This document shows, piece by piece, positions 9,197-17,947 of a stretch of 64,000 nucleotides of DNA. The first letter of the stretch is position 1, and every line of letters begins with the position of its first letter. This stretch comes from Amycolatopsis sp. A133. GTDB lineage: Bacteria; Actinomycetota; Actinomycetes; Mycobacteriales; Pseudonocardiaceae. The stretch spans positions 186,001 through 250,000 of the forward strand of contig NZ_JAVHJU010000043.1 of NCBI RefSeq assembly GCF_031082405.1, written 5' to 3'. The notes under the pieces were generated by a model. That model ran no database searches, had not been told where the DNA came from, and worked only from the letters and a program-made list of their open reading frames with translations. The position numbers and the translations under genes were made by a program.

Positions 9197-9889
9197 GGTA
9201 AACATCGCCGAGCGGCACATCACCTACGAGCGAGCGGGTCCGTCCGATGGGGTTCCGGTCATCCTGCTCCGCGGTTTTCCCTACGACGTGCGTGCGTTCG
9301 ACGAAGTCGCGCCGCGCTTGGCGGCACGGAACGCGCTGGTGCTCGCCCCTTCCTCCGGGGGTTCGGCGCGACGTCGTCGACGGCTGCAACGTCCAAGACA
9401 TCGCCGGCGCCGGCGAACCCACCAGACCGGAGTGGGAGCAGACCTCCTGGTACCAGTTCTACTTCCATTCGGAGCGTGGACGTCGTGGACTCGAGCGCTA
9501 CCGCGAAGAACTCTGCGCACTGCTGTGGCGCACCTGGTCGCCGACGTGGCAAGGGGCCGTCGAGGCGTTTCCGGCGAGCGCCCCGAGTTTTCACAATGCC
9601 GACTTCGTCGACGTAGTCATCCACTCCTACCGGCACCGCTACGGTCTCGTCGAGGGCGATCCGCGCTATCAGCGGACCGAAGACCTTCTCGCCGATCACC
9701 GTTCCCACCATCATGCTGGAAACGGGCGCCGACGGACTGCTCGGACCGAGTTCGTCCGGCGACCGCGCCCACTTCACCGGGCCGTACGAACACCGGCTCA
9801 TGGAAGGTGCCGGACACAACCCTGCCCAGGAAGCGCCGGAGGAATTCGCTGGCGCGGTAGCGGCACTCCTCCGGCGCGGGATCAGATGA
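9197..9889 (+). pseudogene. Alpha/beta hydrolase, degenerate (frameshifts and internal deletion)
   Basis: Reading across frames recovers pieces of a haloalkane-dehalogenase-like alpha/beta hydrolase in the right order: HITYERAGPSDGVPVILL with the oxyanion-loop region, PYDVRAFDEVAPRLA, then WYQFYFHSERGRRGLERYRE, HNADFVDVVIHSYRHR, and finally GAGHNPAQEAPEEFAGAV containing the expected catalytic His. The segment with the nucleophile elbow is missing and at least two frame changes are needed. No ribosome site or start fits. I regard it as a decayed gene, not a functional enzyme. Confidence 0.7.
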
Positions 9890-9970
9890 CCTCCGATCGC
9901 ACCTCAAGGAAACATCGAGGTCCGGCGCCGGTCAGGTCCGGCCATTCGCCCCACAAGACGGTTTCCGCGT

Positions 9971-10860
9971 TCAACGCAGAGCGCGAAAGAAGGCTCGCAT
10001 GTCCTCCGCGACGAGCCGGGGCTCCTCCCACTCGAGGAAGTGCCCGCCGCGGCCGACCGCGGTCCAGCGGTCGATCCTCGAGAACCGTTCGATCCATTCC
10101 CTTGGTGTCGGGAACATGTCCTTCGAGGACATGAGGTGGGCCGTCGGAACGTCCCACTCGGCGTCCTGCCGGTAGTCGGACTCGCCGTAGAGCCGCATCG
10201 ACGGCCCGATCGTCTGCGTGAACCAGTAGACGCTGATGTTCGTCAGCAGCTGGTCCTTGGTGAACCGGCGTTCGACATCCCCGTCGCAGTCGCTCCACCG
10301 GCGGAACTTTTCCACGATCCACGACGCCAGCCCGGCCGGGGAGTCGTTGAGCGACGTGGCCAGGGTCTGCGGCTTGGTCGCCTGGATCGCGACCGTCCTC
10401 GGGTGCAGCATGGCCAGCGCTTCGGCGACGCTCGCGCCGAAATCGCTGCCCCGGACCGCGTACCGCTCATACCCGAGCACCCGCGTCATCAGCTCGTGGA
10501 AGAGGTGTGCCATCCGCATTTCGGTCGTGCCGGGCGTCGCGGGCGCCTCGGAAAACCCGAATCCGGGGAGTGATCCGACGACGACGTCGAACGCGTCGGC
10601 CGAAGCTCCTCCGTGCCCGGCGGACGCGGCGAGCAACGGCAGCCCGCCGGCGTCGGCCTTCTGGTGGACGTAGTGGAGGCGCAGCCCGTCGACCACGCTC
10701 CGGAAGTGCGGGAACGCGTTCAACCGGCGCTCCTCGCCTCGCCAGTCGAACGTTTCCGCCCAGTATCCGACCAACTCACGCAGGTACTCGGGATCCGCAC
10801 CTTCGAGGTGACCGGACCATCGGGTGTGGCGCAGATCGGGACCCGCGCTTCCGCAAACTC
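9971..10860 (-). pseudogene. Epoxide hydrolase (EHN-type), degenerate
   Basis: The frame reads as a microsomal-type epoxide hydrolase: DLRHTRWSGHLEGADPEYL and LVGYWAETFDWR from the EHN domain, LPGFGFSEAP, the nucleophile region RGSDFGASVAEALA and the terminal GGHFLEWEEP with the catalytic His. Two internal losses are evident: the loop between GAD and PEYL is short, and the oxyanion segment (HGWPGS in the family) is absent between PLLAAS and HGGASADAF. No convincing start precedes the EHN part. Probably inactive, in line with the neighbouring broken hydrolase. Confidence 0.65.
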
Positions 10861-10897
10861 GTTGCAGGGGGAAGCAAGAGCCGGCCGGACCGAGCCG

Positions 10898-11593
10898 TCA
10901 GCCCGCCGCGCTGAGGATCGTTTCGGCGACCACATCCGGGCGCACCAGCGGAACGGCGTGCGTGGAGTCGACTTCCACGACGGTGGAGCCGGCCCGCTCG
11001 GCCATCCACCGCTGCGCCTCGGCGGGAATGGAACTGTCGCGAGTGGACACGACCGCCCACGACGGCAGGCCGTGCCAGCTGGCGGCGTTCGCGAAGCTGC
11101 CTTCCAGCGTAACGGGGCTGAAGGGCTTCTGGGCGGCGGCGAGGATCTTCACGTCACGCGGGCCGGCGTCACCGGCGTAGACCTCACCGAACTTGTCCGG
11201 CCGGAGGTAGATCTCCGAGCCGCCCGGGGATTCGCGCACGACGAGGTTGTCCGGAATGAGCAGACTGCCGGGGAACTTCCCGTTGAGCGCGCCGGCCGTC
11301 TCCCCCGCGTCCTGCTGGAACGCGGTGACGAACACGAGCGACCGGACGTTTTCGGTCAGGGCACCGGGAGCGGAGATGACGGACCCGGCGTAGGAGTGGG
11401 CGGCGACCACGAGCGGTCCGGTGAGCGTGGCCAGGAACTGCTTGAGGTAGGCGACGTCGCCGTCGAAGTCGCGCATGGGCAGGGACGGCGCGATGACGGT
11501 GTGTCCGGCGTCCTGCAAGCGCGCCGAGACCCGGCGCCAGACCGAAGCATCGGTCAGGGCGCCGTGGACGAGGACGAAGGTCTGCTGGTTCAT
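10898..11593 (-). CDS. Alpha/beta hydrolase
   Basis: 231 residues, intact: FVLVHGALTDASVW (oxyanion), nucleophile elbow AAHSYAGSV with Ser, acid region in the second half and C-terminal STHAVPLVRPD with the catalytic His. It resembles the short EstC/RsbQ-type hydrolases common in actinomycetes; substrate unknown. ATG 11593. The AraC/GlxA-type regulator gene lies 88 bp upstream on the same strand and may control it. Confidence 0.9.
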   Translation of the reverse strand: MNQQTFVLVHGALTDASVWRRVSARLQDAGHTVIAPSLPMRDFDGDVAYLKQFLATLTGPLVVAAHSYAGSVISAPGALTENVRSLVFVTAFQQDAGETAGALNGKFPGSLLIPDNLVVRESPGGSEIYLRPDKFGEVYAGDAGPRDVKILAAAQKPFSPVTLEGSFANAASWHGLPSWAVVSTRDSSIPAEAQRWMAERAGSTVVEVDSTHAVPLVRPDVVAETILSAAG

Positions 11594-11681
11594 GCCCTTG
11601 ATTCCACCTTGGGCACCCCTCGGCGGACAGTGGCAGTTCTGCCACCGATCGAAACCTTCCCGCCAACGGCGTCGACCGCCG

Positions 11682-12632
11682 TCAGACGCGGCCGAAGGTG
11701 AAGGACTTCCGGTGCTCGCGAGGTGAAAGGTTGGTCGCCCGCCGGAACTGCACCCGCAGGTTGGTCGCCGTGCCGAAGCCGACGCGACGCGCGATGTCCT
11801 CGATGGACAGTTCCGAGGTCTCCAGCAGCTCCTTGGCGCGCGCGATGCGCTGGTCGCGAAGCCAGGCCAACGGCGGCACACCGATCTTCTCGCGGAAACG
11901 GCGGTGGAACGTCCGCTCCGACATGGCGAACCGGGTGGCCACCTCCTTCACCGAGAGGGTCTGCTGCAGGGAAACGAGCATCCACTGCTGTGCCCACGCG
12001 ATGACGTCGTCGCCGGGAGGGACGACCGCCTTTTCCACGAACTGCTGCTGACCGTCCGTCGGGCGCGGCGCCATGACGATGCGCCGCGCGACGTGCCGCG
12101 CGGCCGCGGGCCCCAGGTCCGCGTTGAGCAGGTGCAGGCAAAGATCCACACCGGCGGTGACGCCACCCGAAGTGAGGACCGACGCGGTGCCGGCCACGAG
12201 CACCGACTGGTCGACGGTGAGCGCGGGAAACCGCTCGGCGAGGTCGGCACACAGCGACCAGTGCGTGGTCACGGTCAGTCCGTCGAGGACGCCGGCCCGC
12301 GCCAAGGCGAACGCACCGGAGCAGATCGACACCATCCGGACGCCCCGCCGGTGCGCGCCGGCCAGCGCCCGCCTCAACGAACCGGGCAATTCACGCGCCA
12401 CGGCGTCGGCGTAGCCGGGCACGACGATCGTGTCCGCCCCGGGCAGCAACTCCAACCCACCGTCCGGAACGACCGTGGTTCCGCCCGCCACCGGAACCGC
12501 ACCGCCGCCGACGGACACGGTCACGAGGTCGTACGCCTCCGACGCCTCCCGGCCGAACACGTGGACCGGGATGGCGTAGTCGAGGGGCAGGACGTCCTCG
12601 AGCAGGACGACCACCATCCGGTGCCGGGTCAT
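11682..12632 (-). CDS. GlxA-type AraC-family transcriptional regulator
   Basis: 316 residues: an N-terminal DJ-1/PfpI-like domain (VVLLEDVLPLDYAIPVHVF, ICSGAFALARAG with the nucleophile-elbow Cys) and a C-terminal AraC double helix-turn-helix (SVKEVATRFAMSERTFHRRF, LSIEDIARRVGFGTATNLR). This GlxA/FtrA architecture is a common actinomycete activator; the ligand of the DJ-1-like domain is unknown. ATG 12632. The hydrolase at 10898-11593 follows on the same strand and is a candidate target. Confidence 0.93.
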   Translation of the reverse strand: MTRHRMVVVLLEDVLPLDYAIPVHVFGREASEAYDLVTVSVGGGAVPVAGGTTVVPDGGLELLPGADTIVVPGYADAVARELPGSLRRALAGAHRRGVRMVSICSGAFALARAGVLDGLTVTTHWSLCADLAERFPALTVDQSVLVAGTASVLTSGGVTAGVDLCLHLLNADLGPAAARHVARRIVMAPRPTDGQQQFVEKAVVPPGDDVIAWAQQWMLVSLQQTLSVKEVATRFAMSERTFHRRFREKIGVPPLAWLRDQRIARAKELLETSELSIEDIARRVGFGTATNLRVQFRRATNLSPREHRKSFTFGRV

Positions 12633-12827
12633 GGCGGTATTCTATCGATACGGCGTGATGCTGCCAGTGCTATCGAAGCGCGACGGCGGTGCGGTTCCCG
12701 CTCGGCGCTAAGCCCGACACGACCAGCGAGCAGATCGCATGAAAAAGCGGCGCCCGGGCGTCCGACCTGCGGCAAACTGTTACATTGCCCACGGGGGCTG
12801 TCACTCGGACGGCGGAGAGGGGTTCCG

Positions 12828-13136
12828 GTGGGTTTCGAGGTCGACGTCGCGGACATCAAGGCCGCGGCGGCCAAGCTCAGTGCGGGGACGTCGCCGACGC
12901 TGTCCATCGGCGGATCGCCGAACGTCGGGAGCACAGCGCGCGCCGCCGGCTTCGCCGGGGACTACGACGTCTGGCTGGCGACGCGCAAGGACGATCTGGA
13001 CGCCGCGCAGCAACAGGTCGACAACCTGGTCGAAAGCATCCAGACGGCCGCGAAGAGCTATCACAGCACCGATTCCGGGGCCCGCGACGCCTTCCTGAAA
13101 GCGCTGGACAGCAGCTTCGAGAGGATCGACCGGTGA
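12828..13136 (+). CDS. Small ESX-associated (WXG100/EspC-like) protein
   Basis: 102 residues, mostly helical, with an N-terminal helix, a Gly/Ser turn and a long second helix ending KALDSSFERIDR. The layout fits the EspC/WXG100-like small partners that pair with a larger type VII secretion substrate. GTG 12828 is preceded by GGAGAGG. Its stop overlaps the next start (GTGA), so the two proteins are probably made in equal amounts and may form a heterodimer. No ESX machinery is in the window. Confidence 0.7.
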   Translation: MGFEVDVADIKAAAAKLSAGTSPTLSIGGSPNVGSTARAAGFAGDYDVWLATRKDDLDAAQQQVDNLVESIQTAAKSYHSTDSGARDAFLKALDSSFERIDR

Positions 13137-14449
13137 CGGCGGTGTTCGACAAGATCTACGCGCTCGCCGACCAGGTGGAGAAGGGCAGCACCACCGAACT
13201 CGACGACCGCGCCCGGGCCTGCCGGGCCACCAAGGAAACCATCGCCGACACCAAAGCCCTCCTGGAGAGCGTGCGCGTCCAGCTGAGCGAGGCCTGGCAA
13301 GGCGGGGCCGGCGAAGCGGCGCTCACATCGCTGGAAGCGTTCAAGAAGAACCGCGACGACCAGGCCCAGGATCTCGAGGACTCGGCCAAGTCGTTCGAGA
13401 CGATCCGTGACGCGCTGGCGAAGGCCCAGCAAGAAGCCCGCAACACGCGCGCCGACGCCCAGAGCCTCCAGAAGAAGCTCGACCACGGCTGGCACGGCTT
13501 CGGGATCCGCCAAGTCGACCTCGCCGTCGCCTGGGCGCAGGACAAGGCCGTCAAGGCCCAGGCCCTCGTCCTGCTGGCCGACCTGGAACGGGTGACCACC
13601 ACCTACGACGCGATCCTGCTCATCGAGGGCAAGAAGCTGCGGTTCAAGACCGGTCAGGTGTGGGAGCTCGCGGGCTCCGAGAAGCGGAACCTCGCCGAGA
13701 TCGGCGCGATTCTGCTCCGCGAAATACCCGGGCTCCTCGCGCTGCTGAAGAAGTACCCGGAACTGCGGGAGGCGCTGCTTCACCAGGACTGGAACAAGAT
13801 CATGCAGAATCCCGAGGTCGCGCAGAAGATCTACGACTACCTCGGCTTCCGGTACAACGAGGAAGGCGGCTTCTTCACCACCGGCGAGCATTCGGTGCAG
13901 AGCTACCTGGGCTGGAAAGACCTCTACGACAAGCTCGGGGAGGCTTTCGGGATGGAACTCGACGAAACCGGCGAAGACGGCGACAACATGGAGTTCACCG
14001 ACCCCGAGACCGGGAAGACGTACCGGCTGGAGTTGTGGAAGGGCAAGTACGCGAACCACGCGTTCGGTGGGGAAGTCGGCTTCTACACCAGCGACTCGCC
14101 GAACAACAACGGGCACTTCAACGCCGCCCAGGGTGACGATCAGATCAAGGTGACCCAGACGATCTACAACAAGGACACCAACCAGGTCTACTTCACCAAC
14201 GACGGCCAGGGCGCCGACGGCACCGACAAGAAGCACTTCTGGAACCTGGCGATCCGCAACGACCCGAACGTGCAAGCCGGCGAGCTCCACCTCGCCCAGC
14301 GCGCCACGATCGAGGTGCGGGACGTCGGGATGCGCGACCGCATGTACGACGAGATGGTCCGGTACGCCGCCGCGCACCCCAAAGACAACCTCATCGTCAC
14401 GAAGGGCTCCGACCAGCCGCCCACGCTGAGCTACGACTGGCGGAAGTGA
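13133..14449 (+). CDS. WXG-like N-terminus with C-terminal DUF4474 domain, ESX effector-like
   Basis: 438 residues. Residues 1-110 are alpha-helical and contain SEAWQGGAG, a W-x-G turn as in ESX substrates, followed by a coiled-coil-like stretch rich in Ala, Gln and Lys. From about residue 230 a DUF4474 domain begins (DYLGFRYNEEGGFF, YLGWKDLYDKLG, YRLELWKGKYANHAFGGEVG). The architecture, helical secretion head plus globular tail coupled to a small ESX-like partner, is that of polymorphic type VII effectors. DUF4474 has no established activity that I know of. Whether it is toxic is unproven. Confidence 0.75.
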   Translation: MTAVFDKIYALADQVEKGSTTELDDRARACRATKETIADTKALLESVRVQLSEAWQGGAGEAALTSLEAFKKNRDDQAQDLEDSAKSFETIRDALAKAQQEARNTRADAQSLQKKLDHGWHGFGIRQVDLAVAWAQDKAVKAQALVLLADLERVTTTYDAILLIEGKKLRFKTGQVWELAGSEKRNLAEIGAILLREIPGLLALLKKYPELREALLHQDWNKIMQNPEVAQKIYDYLGFRYNEEGGFFTTGEHSVQSYLGWKDLYDKLGEAFGMELDETGEDGDNMEFTDPETGKTYRLELWKGKYANHAFGGEVGFYTSDSPNNNGHFNAAQGDDQIKVTQTIYNKDTNQVYFTNDGQGADGTDKKHFWNLAIRNDPNVQAGELHLAQRATIEVRDVGMRDRMYDEMVRYAAAHPKDNLIVTKGSDQPPTLSYDWRK

Positions 14450-14452
14450 CCC

Positions 14453-14726
14453 CTACCGCGAGCCCACCGGCTTGAACTCGTACGGCTCGTCGTCCTCCGG
14501 CTGCGGCCGCCCCCGGCGAGCCGTGACCGGGTCGTTCAGGCCGGCGAACACACCGTCTACGTCGACCAAGGCGGCGACCTCGTCGGCGACGTGCTGGCCG
14601 TGCCGGTCTTCGATGTCTTCCAGGCCCGTGCGCAACGCCAGGGTGGCGGCGCTCCTGGCCCTGGTCCCGCAGCACGTTCGCCAGCTCCTCCGGCGTTTCG
14701 CCGGCACCCCGCCTCGAGTCGGTCAT
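14453..14726 (-). pseudogene. Small hypothetical gene, apparently frameshifted
   Basis: A start at 14726 opens MTDSRRGAGETPEELANVLRD and then loses sense, while a second frame from about 14650 down to 14453 reads as a natural acidic protein (GLEDIEDRHGQHVADEVAAL, LNDPVTARRG). One single-base shift would join them into a protein of about 90 residues. It could be decay, a sequencing error, or the partner of the ESX effector gene that ends 4 bp away on the other strand. No family recognised. Confidence 0.4.
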
Positions 14727-14825
14727 GCCCCCAGCCTAGACACCGGCTGCCACCCCTGACCGACTCGCGGCGTCGGCCGGCGGCGGGCGCCCGGGTGCGG
14801 GCCCGGGCGCCCGTGGTGAGCCCGG

Positions 14826-15287
14826 TCAGCTCTCGGCGGGTTCGAGCAGGATCAGCGGCACCTCGCGGTTGCCGGCCTCGACGGCCTGGGCGCGAAGGCC
14901 GGCGAAAAACGGGTAAAGCTCGTCGGTGTAGGCCAGCCAGTCCTCACGCTCCGCACCCTCGGCCACCCGGGCGATCATCAACCGGCGCTCCGGACCGTCC
15001 TGCAGCTGCACCGTCGGGTGCGCCACGAGGTTGTGGAACCAGGCCGGATGGCGAGCCTGGCCGCCGGCCGCTGCGCCGATGGCGTAGACGCCGTCGCGCT
15101 CGATGCGCATCAGGGCGACCTTGCGCAACTTGCCCGAACGGGCGCCACGCATGGTCACCACGACCACCGGGCCGGCCTCCATCGTCGCGCCTTCGCGGCC
15201 GTCGGTGCGCTCGTAGAGCTCGACCTGAGCGCGGGTCATCGCGTCGGCACTGGGGACGTACTCACCTTCGAGCAAATCTGTTGTCAT
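14826..15287 (-). CDS. Deazaflavin (F420)-dependent nitroreductase-family protein
   Basis: About 153 residues of the Ddn/FDOR-A family: VVVVTMRGARSGKLRKVAL is the signature segment that contacts F420, followed by HPAWFHNLVAHPTVQLQDG, the second family motif. These split-barrel enzymes use reduced F420 to reduce quinones, nitro compounds or other substrates. ATG 15287 chosen; a TTG three codons upstream is nearer to AAAGGAA. Third gene of a minus-strand group with an F420-reductase-like protein and a quinone-oxidoreductase-like enzyme, which suggests a shared redox function under the adjacent TetR repressor. Confidence 0.85.
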   Translation of the reverse strand: MTTDLLEGEYVPSADAMTRAQVELYERTDGREGATMEAGPVVVVTMRGARSGKLRKVALMRIERDGVYAIGAAAGGQARHPAWFHNLVAHPTVQLQDGPERRLMIARVAEGAEREDWLAYTDELYPFFAGLRAQAVEAGNREVPLILLEPAES

Positions 15288-15344
15288 TTCGGGCAATTCC
15301 TTTCGTTGAGGGCGGCTTTCACGCGCCGCCGTGGTTCACCGGCT

Positions 15345-16346
15345 CTAGCCGGTTACCTGGATCACGGTCTTTCCGATGGTCCGGCCGCTCTCGGCGAGGG
15401 CGTGCGCCGTCTTCATGGTCTCGGCGGTCAGGCCCTCGAGAACGGTGGTGACGATCGGGCGCAGCCGGCCCGCTGCGACGTCGTCCGCCGCCCGGGCGAG
15501 GATCCGGCCCTGGCTGCCGACGTCACCGCCGGCGACGATCTTGCTGAACACCATCTCGCTGTGCAGCGACAGCGACTTGCCCGCGAAGGCTCCGGGGTCG
15601 AAGGGGCCGGCGAGGTCGGTGGCGGCCAGGTGACCGAAGGGGCGCAGCACCTCGGCGATCGCTCCCAGGTGGCCACTGGTGCCCGAGGTCGAGAGCACCA
15701 GGTCGACGTGGTCGATCCCCGCCGCGCGGAGCTGTCCGGCCAGGTCACCGCGGTGGTCCACGACCAGGTCGGCGCCCATCGCCGCCGCCCACTTCCGCGA
15801 CTCGGGCCGCGACGCGGTGCTGATCACGAAGGCCGGCGTCGTGGCCTTGAGCAGTTGCGTGGCCATCGACCCGACGCCGCCGGCTCCGCCGACGACGAGC
15901 ACGCGGCCGACACCGGGCGGCAGCGCGTCCTGGTCGCGGAACAGCGATTCCCAGGCCGTGAGGACACCGATGGGCAGCGATGCGGCGTCGGTGAACGCGA
16001 GCCGGTCCGGGATCTTGGCCACCACCCGGTGGTCGACCGCGACGCGCTCGGCCCAGCTGCCGTCGCGGGTGAAGTCGCCGGTGCCCATCACCCGGTCCCC
16101 GACCGCGAACCCGGTGGCCGCCGGCCCGGCCGCGGCGACGACCCCGGCGAACTCCCAGCCGAGAACGACCCGGCCGCCGGGCTCGGCGCTGCGCGTCCGC
16201 CGGATCGCGGCTTCGCCCGGGTTGATGCCGATCGCCCGGACCTCGACCAGCAGGTCACCGTCCCGTGGCCGAGGTTCGGCGACTTCGGTCAGCGTGATGG
16301 CGAACGCGTCGAGCGCGTGTGCCTTCTCATAGGCCAAGGCTTTCAT
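15345..16346 (-). CDS. Zinc-type/quinone oxidoreductase-like MDR dehydrogenase
   Basis: 333 residues of the medium-chain dehydrogenase family: N-terminal GroES-like fold (VRAIGINPGEAAIRR, GWEFAGVVAAAGP), then a Rossmann domain with VLVVGGAGGVGSMATQLLK for NADPH. The catalytic-zinc cysteines of alcohol dehydrogenases are absent, so it is the zinc-free quinone-oxidoreductase/enoyl-reductase type. It lies directly downstream of the F420-reductase-like gene (4 bp gap) and is probably co-transcribed with it from the operator-bearing promoter at 16948-17095. Confidence 0.9.
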   Translation of the reverse strand: MKALAYEKAHALDAFAITLTEVAEPRPRDGDLLVEVRAIGINPGEAAIRRTRSAEPGGRVVLGWEFAGVVAAAGPAATGFAVGDRVMGTGDFTRDGSWAERVAVDHRVVAKIPDRLAFTDAASLPIGVLTAWESLFRDQDALPPGVGRVLVVGGAGGVGSMATQLLKATTPAFVISTASRPESRKWAAAMGADLVVDHRGDLAGQLRAAGIDHVDLVLSTSGTSGHLGAIAEVLRPFGHLAATDLAGPFDPGAFAGKSLSLHSEMVFSKIVAGGDVGSQGRILARAADDVAAGRLRPIVTTVLEGLTAETMKTAHALAESGRTIGKTVIQVTG

Positions 16347-16350
16347 CGCT

Positions 16351-16947
16351 TCAGTCCTGCCTCAGGGCGTGCAGCGCCGAGAGCGGGCCGCCGATCTGCA
16401 TCAGGCGGCCGCCGTCGCGCAGCGTCCCGGCGTCGACCGGCGCGAATCCGACGGCGTCGGCGACGGTGTGGAAATCCGCCTTGGCGGCCTCGTCGTCACC
16501 GGCGTAGAACAGCAGCTGCCGCCCTCCCGCCTGCCGGGGATCGGCGGCGATGTACTGGGCGTAGAGGGTGTTGAAGGCCTTGACCACACGCGCGCCCGGC
16601 GCACGATCGGCGACGAACTCACTCGCCGTCTCCACCCCGAGATCGGCGAGGGTCGGCCGCATCGACTCCAGGTTGTTGGTGGTGTCGACCAGGATGCGGC
16701 CACCCCACTCGGGCAGTCCGGTCAGCGCGGCACCGACCTGCGGCCACCTCACGGTGAGGAAGACCATGTCGGCGGCGGCCGCTTCCGCAGGTGTGCCGGC
16801 GCTCGCGAGCGGCCCCAGCCGGGTCACGACGTCGAGCAGCGTGTCCGGGCCGCGGCTGTTGCTGAGTGTCACCTGGTGGCCGGCCGCCACCAGGTGGCTC
16901 GCGATCGCCTGCGCAACCGTCCCGGCGCCGATGGTTCCGAAGTTCAT
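16351..16947 (-). CDS. NADPH-dependent F420 reductase-like protein
   Basis: 198 residues with an N-terminal Rossmann fold (MNFGTIGAGTVAQAIASHL, then VTLSNSRGP for the NADP phosphate) and a C-terminal helical part, matching the F420:NADP oxidoreductase/NAD-binding 2 family. ATG 16947 is preceded by GAGGGGAC. It is the first gene of a divergent operon facing the TetR regulator. It could recycle F420H2 for the FDOR enzyme two genes downstream; that link is inference from context. Confidence 0.85.
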   Translation of the reverse strand: MNFGTIGAGTVAQAIASHLVAAGHQVTLSNSRGPDTLLDVVTRLGPLASAGTPAEAAAADMVFLTVRWPQVGAALTGLPEWGGRILVDTTNNLESMRPTLADLGVETASEFVADRAPGARVVKAFNTLYAQYIAADPRQAGGRQLLFYAGDDEAAKADFHTVADAVGFAPVDAGTLRDGGRLMQIGGPLSALHALRQD

Positions 16948-16991
16948 GCCCGTCCCCTCAGTCTTCGATGACGTCCGACATCATTAATTAT

Positions 16992-17007
16992 GATGGTACG
17001 CGTCATC
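16992..17007. promoter_or_regulatory. Palindromic operator 1 for the TetR regulator
   Basis: GATGGTACGCGTCATC, a 16-bp dyad flanked by further matches (ATGATG...CATCAT). On the opposite strand it reads GATGACGCGTACCATC, aligning with operator 2 around the same GCGT centre. It sits 45 bp upstream of the oxidoreductase operon start, where repression would be expected. Confidence 0.75.
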
Positions 17008-17047
17008 ATAAACTGTCAAGCGGGGCTCCTCCGTGGACACCCGGTTT

Positions 17048-17063
17048 GATGATGCGTATCATC
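17048..17063. promoter_or_regulatory. Palindromic operator 2 for the TetR regulator
   Basis: GATGATGCGTATCATC: perfect 6-bp arms around GCGT, 32 bp upstream of the tetR start. Sharing the pattern GATGAY-GCGT-RYCATC with operator 1, it suggests that one TetR protein represses both divergent promoters. Confidence 0.75.
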
Positions 17064-17095
17064 GGAAGCGGTAGCTCGCCTGGAAGGTGGTCGAC

Positions 17096-17707
17096 GTGCC
17101 CCGCATCACGCAAGAGCAGAAGCGGCTCAACCACGAGAAGATCGTCAACGCGGCCGGCGCGGGATTCCGGCTGCGCGGCATCGACGGCATCGGCATCGAG
17201 GAGCTGATGAAGTCGGCCGGCATGACGCACGGCGGGTTCTACAACCACTTCGCCTCGAAGGACGACCTCGCACTCGAAGTGCTCAACCAGGGCTTCACCG
17301 ACTCGCTCGAGGCGCTCGACGCGATCCGCGAAGCGCATCCCCGCTCGGCGCGCGCGGCCCTGCACGACATGGTCGACGTGTACCTCAACGCCGAGCACCG
17401 CGACCACCCCGAGATCGGCTGCGCCTCGGCCGCCCTCGCCTCCGACGCCGGCCGCCACGGAGCCGCCGCCCAGGCCGAGTACCGACGTGGGCTTGACGGC
17501 TACTTCGCCACCATCACCGACATGCTCCTCGAACGCGCACGCCAGTCCGGCACCGAGCTCACTTCCGTCGAAGCCCGCGAGCGCGCCGTGGCGCTGTTCA
17601 GCCAGATGGTCGGCGCGCTGATCCTCGCCCGGGCAATCGCCGACGCCGCCCCGGACCTGTCGGACGAGGTTTTGGCGGTCAACCGCAGACGGCTCAAGAA
17701 GCTATAG
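17096..17707 (+). CDS. TetR-family repressor
   Basis: 203 residues: N-terminal helix-turn-helix (KIVNAAGAGFRLRGIDGIG, LMKSAGMTHGGFYNHFASK) and a TetR_C ligand domain with the conserved IGCASAALASDAGR segment seen in YxaF/LmrA-like repressors. GTG 17096 is chosen because GGAAGG lies 8 bp upstream; a GTG nine bases earlier overlaps that site. It is divergent from the F420-reductase/MDR/FDOR operon, and two matching 16-bp dyads lie between them. Confidence 0.92.
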   Translation: MPRITQEQKRLNHEKIVNAAGAGFRLRGIDGIGIEELMKSAGMTHGGFYNHFASKDDLALEVLNQGFTDSLEALDAIREAHPRSARAALHDMVDVYLNAEHRDHPEIGCASAALASDAGRHGAAAQAEYRRGLDGYFATITDMLLERARQSGTELTSVEARERAVALFSQMVGALILARAIADAAPDLSDEVLAVNRRRLKKL

Positions 17708-17947
17708 CGACCGTTGCAGCCGCCGCCGTGCGCACGGGTGAACAGGGTTCGATTCGGGGCACCACCGGTTCGCCCGCCAATTCGGAATCGCGTCCACCGT
17801 GAGGTGCAGCGCCAAGTCGGCCCCGAACGCACAAATCCTCTGCCACCGGGCCCACGACGAGTGCGCACCGCTCCCGAACTGAACCACCATCACCCACCCG
17901 AACCACCGAGAACACGCTAGGCTCCGGCACGACTGAGAGGTGATCAC

